DNA from: Ascaphus truei
Taxonomy: Eukaryota; Chordata; Amphibia; Anura; Ascaphidae
DNA: 64,000 bases
Reading direction: 5' to 3'
NCBI GenBank assembly: GCA_036426205.1
Contig: WSYH01001257.1
Span: 1 to 64,000 of the forward strand
Position 1 is the first letter of the stretch; each line of letters starts with the position of its first letter. The notes beneath the pieces were generated by a model that had not been told where the DNA came from, did no database searches, and saw nothing but the letters and a program-made list of their open reading frames with translations. The position numbers were made by a program, and so were the translations under genes. Below are positions 55,926 to 64,000 of the stretch, piece by piece.

Positions 55926-56078
55926 AAATTTCGACCTCTCAACAAAAACGCAGGTATGCTCTCTGCTTGGTTTAGCAGGGTACTATCGGTGGTTCATCCC
56001 CAACTACTCTGAAGTTGCAGCCCCATTAACAGACCTCACAAAAAAGTGTGCCCCTACACAAGTGGTATAGTCAAGGGA
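55926..56078 (+). pseudogene. Gypsy B RT fragment, right copy
   Basis: It repeats 47799-47950 with several substitutions. A TAG stop replaces the tryptophan codon before the RNase H linker. It ends at the PLE-B target duplication and continues at 61346. Confidence 0.85.
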
Positions 56079-56863
56079 GTAGACAAAAGAAAATGTGACT
56101 ATAGCGCTAAAGTGTGAAAAAAACAAGTTATAAACAATATCCTTTAAATAAAGGTAGGCTGCCTAGTACCTACTGCCCAGTACAAACAGAAGCCACATAA
56201 AAATAAAGAAAACCTGGCCCCAAATGTTCATATGGAAAGTCCTGTGATCTTCAAAGAATCCGCATAAATGCTTGACAGGCCATGAAACTAAAAGTGAAAA
56301 AACAAACACACATCATAGCGCACAACTGTGGGTATAACAGTATACACTATGCACCATTAATAAATAAAACTCCTAGTGAACAAACTATAAAACATATATT
56401 TAATAAAAATAATGAACTCTGTCATAAGAGACAAAACTGATTCAATGGAGGGTAGCTCGTCATCCGGAGATGGGAAAAATCAAAACCCTACTTACAACAA
56501 GCAAGGTTTTGGCAAGCGATGAACTAGCAGAGTCCTCACAACACAGGAGAGTGTCCTGGCAGGATGTAGGCTCTGCCGCCGGTATCCGCACCCAAAGTCC
56601 CTTCCAGTATACACAGGACACAGGTCAGTTGGTGGAGATAGTACTTCAGGGGTCCACAGACCTGCAACTGCACGGCTGGTTCCCCTTCCTTCCTCCTCCT
56701 TTCCTCCCGACACTAGACGCGTGCCCGCGTGCGAGTGTGCACGTGTAGTTAAAGGGACAGTGGCTGGTAACCAAACGCCGGTGACTAGCAGTGAAACCGA
56801 AAGTCCTGGACAGGCTGCACACACAAATGATCAATGCGGTCCTCAGGGTGACTAGTGGCACCC

Positions 56864-56905
56864 ACCCTACGCGTTTCGTCGAACTTAATCAACTTCCTCA
56901 GGGGC
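56864..56905 (-). ncRNA. hammerhead-like motif, PLE-B left arm
   Basis: Helix I GCCC/GGGT (one G-U), core CTGAGGA plus A, helix II GTTGA/TTCGAC-type pairing with one G-U, GAAA intact, CGCG and a GUA cleavage triplet. Downstream on the same strand a leader ends in a good splice donor (TGTTGTAAGTAGG, near 56500). Confidence 0.58.
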
Positions 56906-57289
56906 TACAAACTAGCTGCACACAATGCTCTAATATACCCTATCAATAAAAAAGTTAATTACTACTTAAAGCTGTACAGCCTCTAAAATCCAAATGGTAA
57001 GTCTGTCACTAGGAAATACACATACAGTACAAAACCAGGCCACATAATATACATACAAAACAAACTGTCACAAAAGAACATGTAAATAGTATAAAACATA
57101 AAAAATACATCACATATAAAGTTTACCACATATAACTTATAAATGGCATCAGAATACCCAGGCTCCCACGGCTGCCTAGATTAAACATAATGAAGAGCAC
57201 CTATCTCTCAATAGTACAATGATTTGCAAGCGTATACTGACTCACAAAGACAATAGCAATCCCCAGAGGTCTTATTGATCATTAACTCA

Positions 57290-59625
57290 TCAGTTCACCA
57301 AAAATGCCCCCAGCTCAAAATCAATATTGAGCCCATTGGGGGAGAGAGTTTTTAATTCATAAATCCAGAAGGCCTCTCGTCTGTTAATATGCTTAAACTT
57401 ATCCCCACCTCTCCAATTAGGTGTACATAATTCAATGGGTTGACAGATGAGGCCTTTTGGATTTTAATCATGATGGACTAAAAAGTGGTGTGATACGCTA
57501 TGTGTGGTCAGACCTTTCTTTATATTATAAACGTGCTCGTAAATACGTCTCTGAAAAGTGCGGCCCGTGCGCCCCACATATTGCAGGCCGCATGGACACT
57601 GCAAAACATAAATGATGAATTCTGACTTGCACGTAATGTATGAATTGATCTTATAAACCTTTGTTGTTACATTGGATTTAAATTCCACACTATAATTAGC
57701 GTATTTACATGCTATACATTTCGTGCATGGTCTAAAGCCATTATTTGCTTTATTGTTTATCCCTTTTCTATATCCTTCATTCAAAGGACAACTGGGGGCC
57801 AGTTTATTCCTAAAATTATTTGCTTTTTTAAAAATGATGGATGGTCGTGGAGTCAAGACCTGGGCCAAAGTTGTGTCTTGCAACAATATTGGCCAATGTT
57901 TGGAAAAAATATTCCTGATCTTTGGAGCCATAGCGTTGTATTGAGTAATAAAGGAAACTTTGCTATGCGCTCCTTGTTCGTCCCTTTTATCCCTATATTT
58001 TAAAAGTTCATTTCTATCCATTTCTTGGACAAGGGATATAGTACTCTCAAGCTCATCCACTGGATATTGGCGTTCAATGAATTTATCTCTCAGTTCACCC
58101 GCCTTTCTGGAAAAATCCTCAACATTGGAGCAATTTCGCCTCAGGCGGATGAACTGACCTTTCGGAATGTTCCGAATCCATTGAGGATTGTGATGGCTAT
58201 TGGCCAATACATAGTTGTTAGTCTGTACAGGTTTAAAGTATGTTCGTGTTTTGATCTGATTATCAACAACACTAATACTCAGATCCAAAAAATTGATCTT
58301 AAATTTATCATACTGGCAAACAAATCTCAAATTCTTCTTCTTATTATTAAGATATAAAATAAATGTGTCCAATGAATCCATGTCTCCGTCCCAAATAAAA
58401 ATAATATCATCAATGTAGCGCCGCCAGAGCACAAGATTCGCACCAAACGGGCAGTTGTTCCAAATGACCTCTTTCTCCCACTGGCCCATAAAAAGGTTCG
58501 CATAACTTGATGCGAATCTCGTGCCCATAGCGGTGCCACATACTTGTAAAAAATACTGTAAATTAAAACAAAAATAATTGTGTGTAAGAATAAATCTAAT
58601 CTCATCCATCAAAAAGGACTTAAGGACAAGTGACATGGTGGGATCCTCATCCAGAGCTTCTTGTATAGCTTGACACCCCAATTGATGATCTATTTTTGTA
58701 TAGAGGGATGTCACGTCCCCTGTCACCCATATATAGCTAGGCTTCCAATCGGTCTCACGCAGGATTTGCAAGACTTGTGTAGTATCCCTTAAATGTGATC
58801 TTAACTTAACTACAAATGGCTGTAAATGATAGTCGATAGATTGGGATAAATTAGATGTAAGTGATTGTATACCTGAAATAATAGGGCGGACCGGTGGATT
58901 GTGAAGGTTTTTGTGTATTTTAGGAATAAAGTAAAATAACGGTAAACGTGAATGTGAAATATTCAAAAAGTCATACTCATCCTGCGTGATGGCGCGATCG
59001 GAAAACCCCTTATCTAAAAGGGTGATCAAATCAGAGTGATAGATGTCAGTAGGGTCGTGGGCTAGGGGGAGGTAAGTGGCAGAATCACCGAGAAGTCTCG
59101 ATGCCTCTTGGACATAATATGTGCTGTCCATTACTACCACTCCCCCCCCTTGTCAGCTGGTTTTATAACAATCGACTCGTTACTAGCCAATGTGTTCAAT
59201 GCTAGTTTTTCTTTCAAACTCAGATTGTCATGTCTGATTTTGAAAGTACGACTTGACTGTTCCAGATCTCGTGAAACCATCTCAACGAAGGTGTTCACGA
59301 AATGACCCTGGACAAATTTCGGATTAAACGTTGATTGTTTTTTGAAAAGAGTAGTTTTATAGGTATTAGTGTTCACAGGATCAATCTGGTTACTGATGGA
59401 ATCTTTAGCAATGTATTTCTTTAGTGCCAACTTGCGGGCAAACTTGTGCACATCAATAAACAGATTAAAACTGTTAGGCCCACATACAGGTGCGAACGTG
59501 AGACCCTTCCCCAATACCATCTTCTCAATATCACTCAATGAATGGCTGCTGATGTTAAAAATATTTTGATATTTCACACTATTATCAGATCTTAAATGAT
59601 GTCGCTTATTCCTTCCTCCTCTTCT
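57290..59625 (-). pseudogene. PLE-B reverse transcriptase with GIY-YIG endonuclease, nearly intact
   Basis: The N-terminal part (59625-59140) has KGLTFAPVCGPNSFNLFIDV and IVIKPADKGGEW, then a frameshift leads into a 558-codon frame (59140-57464). RT motifs are LPLFYFIPKIHKN, RPIISGIQSL, GDVTSLYTKID, GTAMGTRFASSYANLFM and catalytic WRRYIDDIIFIW. Then come NPQWIRNIPKGQ, a CTKCIACKY zinc-type motif and the GIY-YIG start QCPCGLQYVGRTGRTF. A single stop at about 57470 (CAA to TAA, judged from the plus-strand copy) truncates the endonuclease; the frame continues to 57290. The N-terminus is missing at the junction. RT and endonuclease together carry out target-primed copying. Confidence 0.93.
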
Positions 59626-60238
59626 TATGATTCCAAACATTGGCCAATACTGTTGCAAGACACAACTTTGGCCCAGGTCTTGACTCCACGACCATCCATC
59701 ATTTTTAAAAAAGCAAATAGTTTTAGGAATAAACTGGCCCCCAGTTGTCCTTTGAATGAAGGAGATAGAAAAGGGATAAACAATAAAGCAAATAATGGCT
59801 TTAGACCATGCACGAAATGTATAGCACGCTAAGTATAGTGTGGAATTTAAATCCAATGTAACAACAAAGGTTTATAAGATCAATTCATACATTACGTGCA
59901 AGTCAGAATTCATCATTTATGTTTTGCAGTGTCCATGCGGCCTGCAATATGTGGGGCGCACGGGCCGCACTTTTCAGAGACGTATTTACGAGCACGTTTA
60001 TAATATAAAGAAAGGTCTGACCACACATAGCGTATCACACCACTTTTTAGTCCATCATGATCAAAATCCAAAAGGCCTCATCTGTCAACCCATTGAATTA
60101 TGTACACCTAATTGGAGAGGTGGGGATAAGTTTAAGCATATTAACAGACGAGAGGCCTTCTGGATTTATGAATTAAAAACTCTCTCCCCCAATGGGCTCA
60201 ATATTGATTTTGAGCTGGGGGCATTTTTGGTGAACTGA
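59626..60238 (+). pseudogene. PLE-B second copy: C-terminal GIY-YIG part
   Basis: This plus-strand copy starts within the linker (HWPILLQDTTLAQVLTPRP), has one stop at 59829 within the zinc-type motif, and then a complete GIY-YIG domain to the natural end GLNIDFELGAFLVN at 60238. It keeps the glutamine codon that is a stop in the minus copy. Confidence 0.9.
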
Positions 60239-60622
60239 TGAGTTAATGATCAATAAGACCTCTGGGGATTGCTATTGTCTTTGTGAGTCAGTATACGCTT
60301 GCAAATCATTGTACTATTGAGAGATAGGTGCTCTTCATTATGTTTAATCTAGACAGCCGTGGGAGCCTGGGTATTCTGATGCCATTTATAAGTTATATGT
60401 GGTAAACTTTATATGTGATGTGTTTTTTATGTTTTATACGATTTACATGTTCTTTTGTGACAGTTTGTTTTGTATGTATATTATGTGGCCTGGTTTTGTA
60501 CTGTATGTGTATTTCTTAGTGACAGACTTACCATTTGGATTTTAGAGGCTGTACAGCTTTAAGTAGTAATTAACTTTTTTATTGATAGGGTATATTAGAG
60601 CATTGTGTGCAGCTAGTTTGTA

Positions 60623-60664
60623 GCCCTTGAGGAAGTTGATTCAGTTCGACGAAATGCGTAGGGT
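60623..60664 (+). ncRNA. hammerhead-like motif, PLE-B right arm, mutated
   Basis: It is the inverted counterpart of 56864-56905. The core reads TTGAGGA, so the conserved C of CUGA is lost; the rest, including GAAA and the helices, is kept. Confidence 0.5.
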
Positions 60665-61345
60665 GGGTGCCACTAGTCACCCTGAGGACCGCATTGATCA
60701 TTTGTGTGTGCAGCCTGTCCAGGACTTTCGGTTTCACTGCTAGTCACCAGCGTTTGGTTACCAGCCACTGTCCCTTTAACTACACGTGCACACTCGCGCG
60801 CAGGCGCGCGTCTAGTGTTGGGAGGAAAGGAGGAGGAAGGAAGGGGAACCAGCCGTGCAGTTGCAGGTCTGTGGACCCCTGAAGTACTATCTCCACCAAC
60901 TGGCCTGTGTCCTGTGTATACTGGAAGGGACTTTGGGTGCGGATACCGGCGGCAGAGCCTACATCCTGCCAGGACACTCTCCTGTGTTGTGAGGACTCTG
61001 CTAGTTCATCGCTTGCCAAAACTTTGCTTGTTGTAAGTAGGGTTTTGATTTTTCCCATCTCCGGATGACGAGCTACCCTCCATTGAATCAGTTTTGTCTC
61101 TTATGACAGAGTTCATTATTTTTATTAAATATATGTTTTATAGTTTATTCACTAGGAGTTTTATTTATTAATGGTGCATAGTGTATACTGTTATACTCAC
61201 AGTGGTGCGCTATGATGTGTGTTTGTGTTTTTTTTCTCTTTTCATTTTATGGCCTGTCAAGCATTTATGCGGATTCTTTGAAGATCACAGGACTTTCCAT
61301 ATGAACATTTGGCGCCAGGTTTTCTTTATTTTTATAGTCAAGGGA

Positions 61346-61833
61346 TTGCCAGGGAGCCTTTGAGGACGTAAAAAGGTGTCTATCAGAGGGTCCTGTCCTT
61401 AGAAGCCCAGACTTTAACAGGCCTTTTGTAGTGCAAACCGATGCATCAGAGATATGGCTAGGGGCAGTGTTGTCACAACAGTTTGAGGGAGGGGAACATC
61501 CGATCCTTTTTCTGAGTAGGAAATTGTTCCAGAGGGGAAAAAAACTACTCAGTGATTGAGAAGGAGTGCCTCGCAGTAAAGTGGGCAATCGAGGCTTTGA
61601 GGCATTACCTGGCAGGAGTCCATTTTACTCTGGTGACAGACCATGCTCCATTGAAGTGGTTAAATAGTATGGAAGACTCTAATGCTAGGTTGACCAGGTT
61701 GTATATGGCCCTCCAACCCTTCTCGTTTGAGATTCAGCACAGACCTGGAAAAGAAAATGCGAATGCTGATTTCTTCTCTAGAGAAGGGGTGGATTGTCGG
61801 GCTTCAGCCGTGTGTGGCCCCAGCCACACACTA
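61346..61833 (+). pseudogene. Gypsy B RNase H, right copy with natural end
   Basis: It repeats 47951-48237 and continues past the PLE-C breakpoint with LVTDHAPLKWL, RPGKENANADFFSREG and a tail that runs to the polypurine tract. A frameshift at the A-run near 61535 breaks it. Together with 47439-48237 it shows that RNase H is the last pol domain. Confidence 0.9.
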
Positions 61834-61845
61834 ACAGGGGAGGAA
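61834..61845 (+). promoter_or_regulatory. polypurine tract of Gypsy B
   Basis: ACAGGGGAGGAA immediately precedes the TGTGACAGGG start of the 3' LTR. Confidence 0.8.
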
Positions 61846-62277
61846 TGTGACAGGGTGAATAAACGTCACCAGCCCTCTGCCTGGCAGACTTATTTGTAAA
61901 TCTGCAGTGCAGCAGTGACGTGGTTAACTTTCAGCTGAGTTAATTAGTCTGATCCCAGCTGCCTCATCAAGGAGTTTTAAAATCCCCAGGCTGTACACAC
62001 ATGCAGGCTGTCTGAACCAGAGAGAGGACTGAAATGCTGAAGTAGGATTACTGCTATAAGGTCTGTCTTCAAAATACATTTTTGATGAACTGTTTGTACA
62101 CTGTTACTCTGGAATCTAAGCAGCCCTTGTTAGGAAAGGGCAATCCCTGCTCAGGACTTAATTTCTGTTTTGTATGCTGAAAATAAGCTGTTTTGTTTTT
62201 GTGTGCTGTATTTTTGTAAGGCTCAATAAATAAGCCTTTGCAAGAAACCCACGTGTGGTTGCGTGTACCCTGCAACA
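61846..62277 (+). repeat. 3' LTR of Gypsy B
   Basis: It is 432 bases, starts TGTGACAGGG and ends CCCTGCAACA. It is followed by the duplication GTGTT. Confidence 0.92.
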
Positions 62278-62282
62278 GTGTT

Positions 62283-64000
62283 ATTAAAAATATAATAAAT
62301 AGACAAAAGTGCTACAAGATACACAAATGATCTCAAATACCACATAGAAAAACATCTTACTAAGTAGTACGTGTTTCTTCAAAGTCCTTAATTGGGGTGA
62401 AAGTCCATCTCTGGTGTGTACTTTTCCGTTCAGAGATTCCCCAGCTCTTATGGATGTAGCCAAGCCCCCTTCTAAGATCTCATTTTTAGCTTAGAAGAAT
62501 ATTTTTATTATTGAGACTTGAAGGCTATTTAATGATAATACGCTACATTTCTTTCCCACAGGAGACTACAAACAGCTTTAGTGCTGAAATGGTTAAATCT
62601 CTTACAGGCTGTCTGGATGTTTGTTTATCATAAAAGTGCCCCCGGCGAGAAACGCGTTACAGGTTTCTCTTTTATTTAGGTTACATGCTCCAATCTTTGT
62701 TATTTTTCTATTTTTGCCTCCAGTTCTCTTTTTCCTGCAGTGCTCCGATTTTTTACCATATTTACTTTATTTCTTGTAGGACTCCTTAGCTATAAGCACA
62801 TTTTCTTGAGTGGTTGACAATGTCCATAGCATGAGTCTATAGCATTCCTCTACTGAGCATATGGTAGCCTTATCCTAAATTCGTTCTGGAATGATTCTAA
62901 GATGAAACCCACAGAAAACACAAAACACAAAAGAATGGAGAGTATTTAAACACTGAATGTTCAGCGTTGTTATACGCAAATTCTGCATCCATAGCAATTC
63001 TACCCAGTTGGAACTTCCCTGTTGCTAATGACACCACATATATTGTTCCAGGACCTGGTTCGCTCTCTCTTTTTGCCGAATGGATTGAGGATGATAACTA
63101 GAGGGGAGATATAATTCAATGTCGACCATGGAACAGAAAGCTTTCCAGAAGCTTTATATAAATTGTGAAACTCTGTCTGAGATAAAGATGGTTGGCCTCC
63201 ATGAAGGTGAACATTGTCCAGTAGGAACAGTTCTGCCAGAAGTTCTGCAGATAGCATTCCTTTAGTGGGAAAACAATTACTCATCTAGGTAAGCAAGTTG
63301 ATGGGGGCTATGCAGAAAACAGTGAGCTTTTGCATACACATATGCCTTCTGTGATCGTACTTAAGAAATTGAAGCCAAACGTGGGATGCACAAGTGAAGG
63401 GCATTTTGTTAAGGCTGATCACAAAACTGCTTTATCCCGCGAGCTGTTTTTTTCCGCACTGCTGCCGTGCTCTAAGTTCTACAGCACGATAGCTGATAGG
63501 AAAAAAACAGCCTGTAAGAGCTGCATGAATACGCTGCGTCTCCATGTACGGCTCTTACAGGCGATCATACATTCAAAATATTCATTTTAATAATAATGTA
63601 GATGAGCAGGGGGTCTCCTGAACTGAAACGCATTGGTTTCAGCCTTGGGAACCCCCTACTTCACGAGATACGGGCCCCGTTATGGGACAGAGCAACGGAG
63701 CGGTGAGATCGCTACTCACCTGCACCTTACATACTGCTTTCGTGCCTGTTTTCTTCTCTATTGTGTAAGCCTCCAATTGTGAGTTTGTTTTATTTGGTAT
63801 AAATTGTGTTTGACCTGCACTATGGTCTGCCCTCTCTTTTTCCAAGACTGCTACCCACTCCAACAAGCGCTATGATTAGTACTTGGTTGATCCATTACCC
63901 ATCTCGGCTACACCACTCCTGTATTATCCAGGGATATCACCAGCACTGACTGGTATACTGCTCTTCTTATTCTGTTTATTGTCAGTAGGCATTTGGGAGC
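62283..64000. other. non-coding right flank
   Basis: No supported gene is present. 62545-62635 is the inverted relative of 32393-32480, directly followed by GGCGAGAAACGCGTTAC, which resembles the 3' half of the hammerhead-like motif. Open frames at 63000-63284 (minus) and 63330-63590 (plus) have no recognisable domain. Confidence 0.4.

Larger units (their letters stand above)
56079..61332 (-). mobile_element. Penelope-like element B, head-to-head inverted pair
   Basis: The insert is flanked by TATAGTCAAGGGA (56066-56078 and 61333-61345). It consists of a long minus-strand copy (about 59625 to 56079) and a 5'-truncated plus-strand copy (about 59626 to 61332) joined at their 5' ends. The arms 56190-57890 and 59626-61325 are nearly identical inverted repeats. 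This is the classic inverted pseudo-LTR arrangement of Penelope elements. Confidence 0.9.
36711..62277 (+). mobile_element. Gmr1-like Ty3/Gypsy element B, expanded to 25.6 kb by nested insertions
   Basis: LTRs at 36711-37128 and 61846-62277 are flanked by the duplication GTGTT (36706-36710 and 62278-62282). The element's own parts are 36711-39825, 46484-47154, 47439-48237, 55926-56078 and 61346-62277. Read in order they give gag (SCAN-like), protease, integrase, RT and RNase H, so integrase precedes RT as in Gmr1 elements and unlike ordinary Ty3/Gypsy. PLE-A, a SINE, PLE-C and PLE-B interrupt it. Its own sequence is about 5.2 kb after counting the duplicated RT/RH piece once. Confidence 0.92.

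Noticed and set aside
59626..59856. N-terminal extension of the PLE-B minus frame
   Set aside because: It is the antisense of the inverted plus-strand copy, not PLE N-terminus.
63000..63284. 94-codon minus-strand frame with LDNVHLHGG
   Set aside because: It vaguely recalls a transposase DDE block, but no second catalytic block or terminal repeats were found.
1..64000. CRISPR array, operons, bacterial signals, tRNA or rRNA genes
   Set aside because: The repeats present are eukaryotic mobile elements and satellites; no spaced identical repeats with unique spacers and no RNA gene folds were seen.

Overview
The window looks like intergenic DNA from a vertebrate genome that is very rich in retrotransposons, most probably an amphibian (frog-like). 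I infer this from the mix of families: Gmr1-like Ty3/Gypsy elements with SCAN-like Gag, a sushi-type chromovirus, Penelope-like elements (PLEs) with GIY-YIG endonuclease, a CR1-type LINE with an esterase-like ORF1, an env-bearing endogenous retrovirus, MIR/CORE-like SINEs, hAT and TA-target MITEs, and long (GT)n arrays. A fish or reptile is not excluded. I found no host protein gene, tRNA or rRNA gene. Every recognisable coding region belongs to a mobile element and nearly all are broken.

Layout. 1-5702: minus-strand Gmr1-like Gypsy element (3' LTR cut by the window edge, RT-RNase H, protease, SCAN-like gag, PBS, 5' LTR). 5703-8501: non-coding, with a degraded PLE terminal segment. 8507-16635: decayed endogenous retrovirus with two LTRs, a Leu-type PBS and an env transmembrane remnant; one MITE sits in its left LTR and another sits exactly in its target-site duplication. 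17790-27800: CR1-type LINE interrupted by a hAT-like MITE (19301-19715) and by a young chromovirus (20896-26683, TSD GTTAA). 27800-36705: AT-rich DNA with degenerate tandem repeats, foldback palindromes (one perfect over 76 bp), a SINE, a PLE terminal segment, a (GT)n array and a CpG-rich promoter-like segment. 36711-62277: one Gmr1-like Gypsy element (pol order PR-IN-RT-RH, TSD GTGTT on both sides) blown up to 25.6 kb by nested insertions: PLE-A (39826-46472, itself split by a hAT element), a SINE (47155-47432), PLE-C (48238-55924, with its own TA MITE) and PLE-B (56079-61332). 62283-64000: non-coding.

How the parts relate. The nesting gives a relative chronology: Gypsy B first, then PLEs and the SINE into it, then hAT and TA MITEs into the PLEs; likewise CR1 first, then chromovirus and hAT MITE into CR1. 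Target duplications are readable for most insertions (5 bp for LTR elements, 11-14 bp for PLE and PLE-like modules, 8 bp for hAT, TA for MITEs). The most interesting recurrent signal is a hammerhead-ribozyme-like motif found seven times in PLE terminal sequences. Its two helices are kept by different, compensating sequences in different copies, and all copies share one extra A relative to the textbook core.
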